DNA of 64,000 nucleotides. It comes from Ursus arctos (Eukaryota > Chordata > Mammalia > Carnivora > Ursidae). Under the pieces are notes generated by a model that did no database searches, was not told the origin of the DNA, and saw only the letters and a list, made by a program, of their open reading frames with translations. Where the stretch lies: assembly GCF_023065955.2 (NCBI RefSeq), contig NC_079873.1, positions 100,974,128-101,038,127 on the forward strand, read 5' to 3'. The number at the start of each line of letters is the position of its first letter. Within the stretch, counting starts at the first letter, position 1. The position numbers and the translations under genes are program-made. This document shows, one piece after another, positions 1 through 12,100 of the stretch.

Positions 1-879
1 ACATTTCAAATACCTTCCATCTCAGTGGAAAAGGCTAACTTCCTTTGAGTGTAGCCAAAAGATCAGAGACTCTCTTACTCCAACCAGCCACCATTCATAA
101 AATGGAGAATCTACTTCAGGTGCATCAGGCTGAGAAATACTAGTCTCAATCGTGCTCTATGACTTCAGTTTTAGGGCAGAGAGTCCACACCACGAGAAGC
201 AAGCCAAGAAAGCTAGGGACTAAAACCTTTTCCCATGCCCAGTGTAGTGGCTCAGCAAGTTTTCACAGGTATAAAAGAAGTTCATGAAAAAGGAAAGCTA
301 AAAATGCTTACCCAAATGAACTGACTTTATGTGAACAGAACTCAAGAAAGTTCAAGTCTAAGGGCACTCAAATATGCCTTTTCTTAATTAATAGCAACAA
401 GCTAAACCATAGGCCAGTTAGTTCATGAGAGAAAACTGGTAAAGAGCCAGAGAAGAAGAGGCTTCCTGAAGTTAAAACAAATCTCAAAGACTGGCTTAAA
501 ATTCTTCTCATTCCTGAAGTTGTTTGGATTAGATTGTGGAGCAAAGTATGCCCTAAGGAATTATTGAAAAAACAGGTAAATCAGTAGAGCCTCACAGCTG
601 TAATTGATAACAAATGAGGCATAGGTTAACAGAGAAATCAAGGAAAAAACAGTCAAAAAGAGCCCTGCTCAACTATTGTAATCACAGAGTGACTGTGATA
701 TGCCCAAGGCTGAGCTCCCTGAAAAGTAACGTCAAATATGTTAAATTAACTAAAGAAAATAATCGTTAAAAGGTAAAAGTAGCTATAATATCAATATCTC
801 ATCAAATGTATAATATCAATAAAGATAAATTATAACAAAGAACCTAATTGAAATTCTGAAGTTGAAAAGTAAAATAACC

Positions 880-1760
880 AAACTGAAAAATGTACTGGAA
901 GGGTGCAAGAGTTCATTTGACCTAGCAGAAGAGTCAGTCAACATGCAGTTAGATCAACAGAGATTATGAAACATAAAGAACAGAGAAAAAAGAAAAATTA
1001 ACAAAGTCTCAGAGAAATATGAAACATCTTTAAATGAACCAACTTATACATATTGGGAGTGACAAAATGAGAGGAAAGGAAGAAAGGAGTAGAAAAAATA
1101 TTCAAATAAGTAATGGCTAAAAACTTTTCAAATTTTCTGAAAAGCATTTATCTATACTTCCAAAAGGATAAAGAAAGTCCACTCAGGATAAACACAAAGA
1201 AAGTGAAATCTGCACTCAGACACATCATAGAGAAAATTCTGAAAGCCAAAGAGGAAATCTTGAAAACAAGAAAGAAAATAACTTATTGCATAGAAGGGAA
1301 CGTCAGTAAGATTAACAACTGACTTATTAAAAATAACAGATGCCAGGGGTGCCTGAGTGGCTCAGTTGTTAAGTGTCTGCCTTCAACTCAGGTCATAATC
1401 TCATGGTCCTGGGATCGAGCCCCACATCAGGCTCCCTGCTCAGTGGGAATCCTGCTTCTCCCTCACCCACTCCCCCTGTTTGTGTTCCCTCTCTCACTGT
1501 CTTCTGTCAAATAAATAAATAAAATCTTTTAAAAAAATAAAAATAAAAATAACAGATGCCAGAAGACAGTGGGATGACATACTTAAAAAGTTAAAAGAAG
1601 GGGGAAAAGTGGCAATCAAGAAATTTTATTCAGCAAAATCATCTTTCAAAAACCAAAATGAGATATGGCATTCTAAAATAAGCAAAAACAGAATCCTTTG
1701 ATAATGAGCATGCTTTAAAACAAATATTAAAGAAATTCTTCAGTCTAAAAACAAATGATC
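880..1760 (+). pseudogene. L1 ORF1 relic
   Basis: L1 ORF1 encodes the RNA-binding chaperone of the L1 particle. About 890-960 resembles the coiled-coil region, with a run like the usual 'agcagaagagtcagt' stretch. About 1,050-1,320 resembles the RRM-to-C-terminal part, including a 69-codon open stretch at 1,113-1,322. The C-terminal segment resumes after the SINE at 1,347-1,544 and ends near 1,760 with the typical '...aaatattaaagaaattcttcag'. The frame is broken repeatedly and no product is expected. Confidence 0.7.
1347..1544 (+). mobile_element. SINEC (tRNA-Lys-derived carnivore SINE)
   Basis: It starts GGGTGCCTGAGTGGCTCAG and ends (AAAT)nAAATCTTTT plus an A-rich tail. It is flanked by a perfect 18-bp TSD, AAAAATAACAGATGCCAG, at 1,329-1,346 and 1,545-1,562, inside the L1 ORF1 relic. 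The GGGATCGAGCCCCACATCAGG segment is the tRNA B-box region of the internal Pol III promoter. The body mixes an old-type middle (CCCTGCTCAGTGGG) with a young-type end (CACTCCCCCTGTTTGTGTTCC). Confidence 0.95.
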
Positions 1761-1820
1761 TCAGACAGTAATTCAAATCCACATAATAAAACAAAAAGCA
1801 CCAGCAAAGTAATTATATAA

Positions 1821-1873
1821 TTGTGTGTGTGTGTATGTATCTACATCTATATCTATCTATCTATCTATCTATC

Positions 1874-1904
<31 letters not shown>

Positions 1905-1955
1905 ATCTATCTATCTATCACCTATCTATATCTATCATCTATCTATCTATATAGT
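1821..1955. repeat. (TG)n then (TATC)n microsatellite
   Basis: A short (GT)7 run leads into about 110 bp of TATC tetranucleotide interrupted by ATC and ACC variants. It lies between the ORF1 and ORF2 relics of the old L1. The 61-codon open frame across it is a tyrosine/leucine/isoleucine/serine-rich product of the repeat, not a gene. Confidence 0.95.
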
Positions 1956-2509
1956 GCTGGGCATATAACATATAGGAATGTAATATGTTTGACAATAATA
2001 ACATGAATAGGTAAATGAGAGCAAATTTGTATGAAATAAGGAAGTGACTCTAGATGGTAATTTGAATCCACAAAAACCTGTACTGAGAACTAGAATTGGT
2101 AAATAAAAAAGTAAATATAACAAAATCCCTAAATATAAGCTTGTTTTTATTTATTCTCTTAGCTTCTTTAACACACACGGTATTTTACAAAGTAATCATC
2201 CAAACAACGTAATGTTGGGTTTTAATGCATAGATATGATATGTATAACAATAATAGCAAAATAGAGGGTTAAAGTATTGTGTGAATAACAATTCTAAATC
2301 TCACTTAGGTTATTATGAATCTGAAGTAGATTCTCTTACGTTAAGTTGTATATGTGGTTAATCCTGGAGGAAGCAATACAAAATAACTCTAAAAAATAGA
2401 GTAACATAATCACTGATGCAATGAAATATGAAACTTAAATAAAAAAACTCCCATGATGCAAAAAAAGAAGCAGTAAAAGAAGAGTAGAAAAATAAAAATG
2501 TATTGAGAA

Positions 2510-2699
2510 AGGAATGTTTGGATGGCTCAGTTGGTTAAGCATCTGCCTTTAGCTCAGGTCATGATCCCAGGGTCCTGGTATCAAGCCCCGGCTTAGGTTG
2601 GTATCTCTGCTCAGCAGGAAGCCTGCTTCTTCCCGTCCCCCCACTTATGCTCTCTCTCTCTCTCTCTCTCTCAAGTGAATAAATAAAATCTTTAAGAAA
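2510..2699 (+). mobile_element. SINEC, older type
   Basis: The body has GGATGGCTCAGTTGGTTAAGC, then TCAGGTCATGATCCCAGGGTCC (the older carnivore SINE middle), a (TC)n run at 2,651-2,673 and the AATAAATAAAATCTTTAAG tail. A roughly 10-bp TSD (GTATTGAGA) occurs at 2,500 and 2,700. It is inserted just ahead of the ORF2 relic. Confidence 0.92.
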
Positions 2700-3612
2700 G
2701 TATTGAGACATAAAAAACAAACATTAAAATGATAAATACAAATCCAATGTCAATAATAAGATTAAATGAGAATGTATTAAATAGTTCCATCCAATGACAG
2801 AGATTTTCAGTGGATTAAAAAAAAAGATCCAATTATATGCTATCTATAGGAGACACAGTTACCCTCAGAGATACAAATAATTTGAGGATAGAAACATGAA
2901 AAAGACATTGTACAAACAGCACCATAAGGTAGTTGGACTGGCTCTGCTAATATCAAACAAAATAGCCTTTAAAGTATGTTGAAGATGGATATTATACAAT
3001 GGTAAATCTATCAGAAAGATATAAAAATTATAAGCAGATACACACCTAACAACAGAGCCCTAAAGTTCATGAAGCAAAAACTGACAAAATTGAAGGGAGA
3101 AGTAAACAATTCAACAATAATAGAGACGTGAACACATTACTTTTTAAATAGGTCAAACAAAGAGGCAAACAATCAACAATGAAATAGAAGATTTCAGCAA
3201 CACTATGTAATAACTAGACCCAATAAACATCTATAGGCCATTCAATTCAACAGCAGCATAGCACAAATTCTTAAGTGCTCATAAATCACTCTCTATGATC
3301 GAGTATATGGTAGGCCATAAAATAACCTTAAATAATATACTTAAAAATATTAAAAGTATACAAGTGTGTTCTCCATTGAATATGGAATGAACTTGTAAAT
3401 TCAAATAACAACACAATTTGGAAAAATCAAAATTATTTGGAAATAAGACAACACTTCTATATAACTAATGGATGAAAGAAAAAAATTGCAGGGATAATCA
3501 TAAAATATATTGAGATAAATGAGAATGAAGATATACCAAAACTAATGGGACACAGTAAAAGCCATCATTAGAAGGAAATTTAAAGTTACAATTGCCTAGA
3601 TTAAAAAAATTT

Positions 3613-3830
3613 AGGGGCACTGGGGTTGATGGGTTGTTTAAGCTTTTGACTTCAGCTCAGGTCATGATCTCAGGGTCCTGGGAATGAGCCCTACATTGAG
3701 CCCCACATCAAGCCCCAGGTTGGGTTCCTCACTCAGTGGGGAGTCCGTTTGTCCCTCCTCCCCTCCTTCTGCTCATTCTCTCTCTCTCAAATAAATAAAT
3801 AAAATCTTTAAAAAGTAAAAAAAAATAAAA
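3613..3830 (+). mobile_element. SINEC, older and diverged
   Basis: It starts near GGGGCACTGGGGTTGATGGG, continues with TCAGGTCATGATCTCAGGGTCC and ends with (AAAT)nAAATCTTTAAAAAG. There is an extra direct duplication inside the B-box region (GAGCCCTACATTGAGCCCCACATC). The TSD is not clean because both sides are A-rich. Confidence 0.88.
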
Positions 3831-4440
3831 ATAAAAAGTTAGATCTCAAAGTAACAAATGCTTCCATCTTATGAAACTTGAAAAAAAGCAAACTGAACCT
3901 AAAGGAACTGAAAGAAAATAATAGAGATTAGAGCAGAAATTATACTAGAGAAAAGAAAAACAAAAACAAAAATTAGCACAACTAAAATTGGTTTTTGGAA
4001 ATATTGAAAAAATTGACAAAGTTTAGTTAGATTGATGAGAGACTGATGAGAGAGAAAGAAAAGACTCAAATTACTGAAGTCATGACTGAAAAAGAGGACA
4101 TCACTAATCACCTTGGAGGGGGAAAAAAGATTATAAAGGAGTACTGTGAATGGTCATATGCCAACAAATTAAATTTAGTTGAAATGGACAAATTTCTAGA
4201 AATATACAAACTACAAATACTGACTCAAGATGACATAGAAAACCTAAAAAGACCTATAACAAATAGACTAAGTTGGCAATTTTAAAACTACTTAAAAATA
4301 AAAGACCAGGACTTCATGGATTCACTAGTTACTTTTAGCACATAAAGATAATTAATTCTAGTTCTTCAAAAATTTTCTCAAATAAATGGAGAAGAAGGGG
4401 TACTTCCCAACTCATTTCATGAGTCCAGTAGTAACCTGAT

Positions 4441-4480
4441 ATCAAAATCTCAGGCAAGCTATCAAAATCTCAGGCAAGCT
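4441..4480. repeat. Perfect 20-bp tandem duplication
   Basis: ATCAAAATCTCAGGCAAGCT occurs twice back to back at 4,441-4,460 and 4,461-4,480, inside the dead L1 ORF2. It is a small local slippage or repair duplication. Confidence 0.95.
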
Positions 4481-6800
4481 ATCACAAGGAAAGAGAATCA
4501 TAGATCAATGTCTCATAAATAGAGAGACAAAAATCATTAACACAAAGCTAGTTTACTGAAACCAGAAACATATAAAAAAAAGATTATGTACCAGGAGCAA
4601 GTAAAACCATGGACTTTACTCAAAAAGTCAAGGATTGGTCTAATATTCCAAAATTATTAATGATTTTCCAAAAACTTACTAATACATTGTATTACTAGAA
4701 TAAAAGATCAAAATAACATGTCATTGCAATAGATGCAGAATACACATTTGACAAATTTCAAAATTCCTTTTGTGATAGAAACTAAATAGGAGTGGAAGGG
4801 AATTTCCCTAGCCTGATAAATCTCATTAGTAAAATTTCACAACAAAAGTAATGCTTAATGTTGAAAAACTGGATATCACTCTCTTAAAATCAGGAATGAG
4901 ACAAGTACATCCACTCTCATTACTTCTAGTCAACATGTCACTGTTGTTTCTGATAGGGCAGTTAGATAAGCAAATGGAATTAAAGGCATCCAAATTAGAA
5001 AATAAGAAAATGAAATTATCTTTATTTGCAGATGACATGATCTTATATAAAGAGAGTCCTAAGGAATCTATTAAAAATAAAACTAATAAATAAGTTTAAC
5101 AAGATTGAAGGATATAGGATTGATATGCAAAAACAATTACTAGCAATGAGTGATCCAAAAATTAAATTAAGAAATCAATTCTATTTATAACAGAAAAAAC
5201 TACTTATGAATAAATCTAACAGAAATAAATATAAAACTTACACTGGGAAAACTACAAAGCACTGTAGGAAGAAATTTATGAAAATCTAAATAAATGGCAA
5301 GACGTCTAGTGTGATTTAGTTTAAAAAGTTAATATTGTTAAAAAAGTAATACTCTCCAAATTTATCTTCAGATTTAATGTATTTTTTATTAAAATTCCCA
5401 CTACATTCTTTTCAGGAAGTAACAATTTCTTCTTAAAATTCACATGGAAATGCAAGGGACACAGAATAACAAAACAATTTTAGAAAAAGAACAAATTTTG
5501 AAGATTCACACTTCCTGATTTCAAAACTTACTAAAAGCTACATTAATCAAGGTAATGGAGATACTTTCATGAGGACAGACAAAGAGATCAACAGAATGAA
5601 ATTGAAAGTCCAGAAATGAACCCTCATGTTTATGGGCAATTGATTTTGAATTTGAGTGCCAAGAAAATTCAGTGGGGAAAAATAATCTTTTCAATAAATT
5701 TTACTGAATAAACATATGCAAATGTGGTATAGATCTTCCAGATTTTGGACTATACAACACTTTCTTAGGTGTGATACCAAAAGTACAAGCAACAAAAAAA
5801 TAAATAGGTTATTACCAAAATTAAAATCTTTTGTACCATCAAAAAATGAAAAGGCAAACTAAAAATGGGATAAAAATTTCCAAATTATATATTTAGCAAG
5901 GTAATTTCATCTAAAATATGTAAACAATACTTACAACTCAATAGTAAAGACAAATGAGCAAAGAATCCAAATAGATATTTCTCTAAAGATGATGTACAAC
6001 TGGCCAATATGCACCTGAAAATATGCTCAACATCATTAGCCATCAGGGAAATGCAAGTCAAATCACAATGAAATACCACCTCATATCTGTTAGGTTGACT
6101 ATAATTAAAAGACAGGTAATAACAAATATTGGCAAGGATGCAGAGAAATTGATGGCAGGAATGTAATTAATGCAAGAACCTCGAAAAAAACATCTGGAAG
6201 TTCCTTAAAACATTAAACAGAAATTCTATATATCCCAGCAATTCCATTCCTAGATATATACCCCAAAGAAATGAAAACATAAAGCCACACAAAAACTTAC
6301 ACATGAATGTATATTGTGACATTATTCATAATAGCCAAAGGTGGGAACAACTCAAATGTCAATCAACTGTTGAACGGACTTTAAAAATGGGGTATATTCA
6401 CACAATGGAGTATCATACAGCCATTAAAAGAAATAAACTACTGATTCATGTTACAACATAAATGAATCTTGAAAATGTTATGATATGTGAAAGAACTCAG
6501 TCACAAAGGATCACATATTGTGTGATTCAATTTATATAAAATGTCCCAAACAGGCAACTCTATAGAGAAAGAAAATAAACATTTTCATAGCACTTGGGAG
6601 AATGCGGGACTGGAGCTGAAGGCTAAGTTTTCTGAGGTTTCTTTTCAAGGTGATGAAAATGTTCAAAAATCAATTGTGGTGATGGTTGATAGTTGCTCAA
6701 CTCTGCAAATATACTAAAATCCATTGAATTGTACACTTTAAGAAGATGAATTGTATGGTATATGAATTACAACTCAATAGTTGCTTGTTGTGTTTTTTTA

Positions 6801-7334
6801 AAAAAAATCTGTCCTACATAAAAACATCTTACGGTTCTTGACATCAACTTCTTATCCTCGCTACGAGTGCTTCTCTACTACACATCATTGAGTAGAAGAC
6901 AAGTTAATTACAGTGAATGAGAGTGAATAGAGAACAAATCAAGATTTGATAGCATTCTGAGTAAAATGGATAATCACATTGATTTCCATGGAGAACACAA
7001 TACCAGAATTTTATGAAGTCTGCAACCGGGTCATTCTGTTACCAGACAAGCTCCTACTGTTTCTTGGCCTCAGTGTTTTTGGTCTGTTAAATATAATTTG
7101 ACTACATATCCATGTTTTCATATATTAATCATATGTATTTTTGGCTGTGTATCTGTGTAGCCAGCACATTGTCTTTCCTGAAAAATCAGCTATCTCTAAA
7201 GTATAATTTTGGTTGCATATTAAAAATATCTTCAGTAGTTTTGCAGTCAGAATTCATCCTGAAGTGACAAGATTCCTATAAAACTGGAACACAAAAGGAT
7301 CCCAGCACACTCTACTATTTTTAAGGCAAAATTT
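6801..7334. other. Unassigned AT-rich sequence, no gene seen
   Basis: About 530 bp between two old L1s of opposite orientation. I recognise no repeat family, splice-flanked open frame or RNA gene here. Confidence 0.5.
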
Positions 7335-7699
7335 GCAGGTCATGGCTAATTTTTTAGGGATTACTTTAAATATAGTTTTTATTGAATATTGTCATACAAT
7401 ATTATATTAGTTTCAGGTGTACAACATAGTGATTCAACTTTTGTATATATTGGGAAGAGATCACCTCAATAAGTCCAGTTACCATCCCACACTATACGAA
7501 AGTAGTATAGCATTATTGACTGTATTCCCCATGTTATACATTACATTCTCATGACTTATTTATTTTATAACTGGAAGTGTATCCTTTTAAATTCCCTTCA
7601 CATTTTCACCCCCCCTGCCCTCCTCCCCTCTGGCAACCACTAATCTGCTCTCTGTTCCTATGAATCTGGGTTTTGTTACACACACATACACTCACACAC

Positions 7700-9109
7700 C
7701 ACATATGCTTATTCATTGATGGACATCTATGTTTTCATATCCTGGCTACTGTAAATACTACAATGAACATAGGGGCAGACATACGTTTTTGAATTACTGT
7801 TTTTGGGTTTTTGTTTTGTTTTCTTCACAGGTAGATGTCCAGAAGCAGAATTGCTGGATCATATGGTAGTTCTATTTATAATTTTTTGAGAAATTTCCAT
7901 ACTGTTTTCCATATTGGCTGCACCAATATACATTACCACAAACAGTGTACAAAGGTTGCCTTTTCTCTATATCCCCACCAATACTTGCTTTCTATCTTTT
8001 TGATAAGAGCCATTCTGATAGATGTAAGGTGATATCTCATGTGGTCTTAATTTGCATTTCCCTGAAGATTAATGATATTGAGCATACTTTCAGGTGCCTT
8101 TTGGCCATCTGTATGTCTTCCTTGAAAAAAGTATCTATTCAGATCCTTTGCCCATTTTTAAATTGGATTCTTTAAAATAATGAGTTGTACGACATATTCA
8201 TTTTGTTGATCATTTCCTTCTTTATGCCGAAGCTTTTTAGTTTGATGTAGTCCCAATAGTTTATTTTTGTTTTTGTTAACTTTGTCTATGGAGTCAGAGC
8301 CAAAAAAACATTGCTAAGACAGATGTCAAGGAGCTTATTGCCTATGTTTTCTTCTAGAAATTTTATGGTTTCTGGTCCTACATGTAAACCCTTAATTCAT
8401 TTTGAATTAATTTTTGTATATAGTGTAAGATAGTGGTCCAGTTTCCCCAATGCCATTGAAGAGAACATCATTTCCCCATTGTATATTTTACCCTCTTCGT
8501 CATAAATTAATTGACCATATAAGCTTGGATTTATTCCTGGGATCTCTATTTTGTTCCACTGATTTATGTGTCTGTTTTCATGATAATAAAAAAAGTTTTG
8601 ATTACTAAAAGTTTGTAATATAGTTTGAAATCTCTGAATGTGATACCTCCAACTTTGTTCTTCCTCATCAATGTTTCTTTGGCTATTCAGGATCTTTTGT
8701 GGTTCCATAAAAATTTTAGAGTTATTTGTTCTAGTTCTGTGGAAAGTGCCATGGGGATTTTGACAGGAATTGCATTATGTGTGTAGATTTGGTTGAGTAG
8801 TATGGACATTTTCCCATATCAATTTTTCTAATCCACGAGAATGGAGTATTTTTGTGTTTATTTGTGTATTCATCAATTTCTTTTATCAATGTCTTATACT
8901 TTTCATTGTACAGGTCTTTCAACACATTGGTTAAATTCATTCCTAGGTATTTTATTCTTTTTGATGCAACTGTAAATAGGATTTTTTTCCTTGAGTTCCT
9001 TTTCTGTTATTTTTATTAATGTGTAGAAACACAACAGATGTTTGTCTATTAACTTTGTATCTGGCAAAATTACTGAACTCACTTATTAGCTATAGCAATT
9101 TTTTGGCTG

Positions 9110-9167
<58 letters not shown>

Positions 9168-11200
9168 ATCATGTCATCTGCAAATAGTGATCATTTGGAT
9201 GCCTTCTATTCCTTTTCCTTGTCTCATTTCTGTGGCCAGGACTTCAAATACTATGTTGAATAAAAGAGAGTGAGTGTCTTTGTCTTGTTCTTTATCTTAA
9301 GGAAAAGCTTTCAGTTTTTCACCATTGAGTATTATATTAACTGAGGGTTTGTCATATATGGCCTTTATTATGTTAAGGCATGTTCCCTCCACACCCACTT
9401 TGTCCAGAGTTTTTATCATTAAAAAATGTTAAATTTTGTCAAATAATTTTCCTGCATCATTGATATAATAATGATTTTTTATCCTTCTTTTTGTTAATGT
9501 AGTGTATCACATTGATTTGCAGATGTTGAACCAACCTTACATTCCTAGAATAAATTCCATTTTGTCATTGCTTATGATCCCTTAATGTATTGTTGAATTC
9601 AGTTTTATAGTATTTTGCTGAGAATTTTTACATCTATGTTTATCAGGGACATTGGCCTGTAATTTTCTTTTTTTGTGGTATCCTTTTCTGGATTTGGGTC
9701 AGGGTAATGCTTGCTTCACAAATGAGTTTGGGAACACTCCCTCTTCTTCAGTTTTTTAAGAAAAATTCGAGAAAAATGGGTATTAAACCTTTTTGGATGT
9801 TTGGTAAAATTCACCAGGGAAGCCATCTCATCATGGAGTTTTGTTTGTGTGAGGTTTTAGATTATTGAGTGAATCTCCTTAATAGTAATCAGTCTATTCA
9901 GATTTTCTCTTTCTTCTTTATTCAGTCTTGGAAGATTGTATGTTTCTAGGAATTCATCTGGTTTTTTTTTTCTGTGTTGTCCTATTTTTTAGTGTATAAT
10001 TTACAAGTCTCTTATAGCCCTGTGTACTTCTGTGGTATTGATCATAACTTCTCTTTCATTTCTTATATTATTTATTTGCACCCTCTCTTGTTTTTCTTGG
10101 TAAGTTGAGCTAAAAGTTCATCATTTTTGTTTATCTTTACAAAGAACCCACTCTTAGTTTCATTGATCTTTTCTATTGTATTTTAATGTCTATTTCACTT
10201 ATTTCCACTCTGATCTGCTTCCCTTCTTTCTAATAATTTTGGGCTTCATTTGTTCTTTATTTGTTTTTATAGTTCATTTAGGTTTAAAGTTGTATTATCT
10301 ATTTCATGCTTTTGTTTCTTGAGGTAGGCCTGTATTGCTCTGAACTTCCTTCTTAGAACCATTTTTTCCTGTGTACCATAGATTTTCGTGTGTCAATTTT
10401 CTGTTTTCATTTGTCTCTAGGTATTCTTTTATTTCTCCTTTAATTTCTTTGAGGACCCAGTAGTTGATAGCATGATGTGATTAATCTCCATGTGTTTGTG
10501 TTTGTTCCAGTTTTCTTATTGTAATTGATTTCTAGTTTCATATCATTATGGTAAAAAAAAGAAGCTGGATAATATTTCAATTTCCTTGAATTTAGTAGAC
10601 TATTTTTTTGCCCTAACATTTGATATGTGCCAGAGAATGTTCCATGTGTACTTGAGAAAAATGTTTATTCTGAAGTTTCTGGAGGGACTGTTTTGTATAT
10701 ATCTATTTATTAAGACTCTCAGCCTAATATATCATTCAGTGTCAATGTTTTGTTATTGACTTTCTGTCTGATCTTTCCATTGATGTAAATGGGGTGTTAA
10801 AGTTCCCTACTGTAATTGCATTGCTGTCAATTTTCCCCTTTAGTTTTGTTAATATTTACTTTATATATTTTTTGTGTTCTTATATTGGTGCATATATATT
10901 TGTATATTTTATATCTTTTTGCTGGATTGACCCCTTTATCATTATATAATGCTCTAGTGTTCTTTTATGTTTTAAAATCTATTTAGTCTAATATGAGTAT
11001 AGTTACACCAGCTTTCTTTTTATTTCAATTTGCATGGAATATCTTTTTCATCCCTTCAATTTCATTCTGTGTATGTCCTTATTTTTGAAATTAGTCTCTT
11101 GTATGCAGTTGTCTAGATCTTTTTTCTTTTTAATACATTCAACCACTCTATGTATTTTTATTGGAGAATTTGGTCAATTTACATTTAAAATAACTACTGA
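7700..11200 (-). pseudogene. L1 ORF2 relic on the minus strand
   Basis: Minus-strand open stretches at 8,397-8,708 (103 codons) and 8,731-8,940 (69 codons) carry recognisable L1 ORF2 pieces, for example IPGINPSLYGQLIYDEEGK and [15 protein letters not shown], from the region C-terminal to the RT. The endonuclease start lies near 11,195 (antisense of 'ataactactgacag...'). A (TA)n microsatellite has grown inside it at 9,113-9,164. Confidence 0.8.
9113..9164. repeat. (AT)26 microsatellite
   Basis: About 52 bp of uninterrupted AT dinucleotide within the antisense L1 ORF2. It is long and pure, so length polymorphism is likely. Confidence 0.98.
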
Positions 11201-12100
11201 CAGGTATATACTTATCGCAATTTTGTTGATTGCTTTCTGCCTGTTTTTGTAGTTTCCCTCAGTTCCTTTTTCTCTCTCATATTTCCCTTTTGGTATGATG
11301 TCTTTCTTTAGTGTTAGGTTTAGATTCTTTTCTCATTTTCTTTTGTGTATTTACTATAAGTCTTTGCTTTGTGGTTACCATGACATTCACATATAACATT
11401 CTGTGTATAATAGTCTTTTTCAGGTTGATAGCAAATTAAATTTGTACACATTCCAAAACTCCACATTTTTGCCTCCCTCCCCACATTTAACGTTTTTAAT
11501 GTCATATTTTACTGCTTTTTATTTTATGTATCCTTTAATTAATTATTGTAGTTTTAGTTAATTTTACTACTTCTGTCTTTTCACCTTCATGCTAGCTTTA
11601 TAAGTGATTTATTCTCTATATTTACTATATGTTTACTTTTTCTAGTGTGATTTGCACTTTTGTATATTTTCTAATTATTAACTTGTGCCATTTTTTTTTC
11701 AGGTTTAAGGAGTCCCTTTAATACTTCTTAGAAGGCTGGTTTAGTGGTGATTAACTCCATTAGCGTTTGCTTATCTGGAAAACGCTTTATCAATCTTTCA
11801 ATTCTGAATGATAACCTTAATGGGTAGAATATTTTTGGTTGGAAGGTTTTCTTTTCAGCATTTTGGATATGTCATGTCACTCCTTTCCAGCCTGCATTTT
11901 TTTTTTCTCTGAGAAATCTACTGATAGCCTTATGGAACTTCCCTTGTAAACAAGTTGTTTTTTCTTGCTACTTTTAAGATTCTTTGTCTTTAACTTTTGA
12001 CATTTTACTTATGATGTGTCTCAGTGTGGTTCTCTTTGGGTTCATCTTATTTGAAACTCTTTGGGTTTCCTTGACTTAGATATTTATTCAGTAATATAAT

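Larger units (their letters stand above)
2747..6545 (+). pseudogene. L1 ORF2 relic (endonuclease, reverse transcriptase, C-terminus)
   Basis: ORF2 encodes the nicking endonuclease and reverse transcriptase of L1. The start resembles the usual MSII-T-LNVNGLN opening at about 2,747. About 2,850-3,350 is endonuclease-like. The RT block near 5,015-5,050 still reads ...[14 protein letters not shown], so the FADD catalytic motif is visible in the 80-codon open stretch 4,851-5,093. The C-terminal part follows at about 5,400-6,545. A SINE interrupts it at about 3,613, a 20-bp tandem duplication sits at 4,441-4,480, and there are many stops. Confidence 0.85.
1..6800 (+). mobile_element. Old L1 (L1M type), nearly full length, split by three SINEs
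   Basis: Reading left to right gives an L1 5' UTR (about 1-880), an ORF1 relic (about 880-1,760), an ORF2 relic (about 2,747-6,545) and a 3' UTR. The 3' UTR has the old-L1 signature CCATTGAATTGTACACTTTAA at about 6,721, followed by A-rich sequence near 6,800. Removing the three SINEs leaves about 6.2 kb, close to full length. Both ORFs are full of stops and frameshifts, so the copy is dead. The subfamily (L1MA to L1ME) cannot be fixed by eye. The true 5' end may lie left of the window. Confidence 0.85.
7335..12100 (-). mobile_element. Old L1 (L1M type), antisense, 5'-truncated
   Basis: The left end is an antisense L1 3' UTR (about 7,370-7,700, with the typical TTTCAGGTGTACAACATAGTGATTC). The antisense ORF2 relic follows at about 7,700-11,200, then inter-ORF sequence, then the antisense ORF1 C-terminus at about 11,690-12,100. 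The ORF1 piece includes the antisense of the 'accagccttctaagaagtat' motif. The total of about 4.75 kb is consistent with truncation within ORF1. All frames are broken. Confidence 0.85.

Noticed and set aside
7835..8175. Overlapping plus-strand frames of 65 and 76 codons
   Set aside because: Antisense shadows of the old minus-strand L1 ORF2 C-terminal region.
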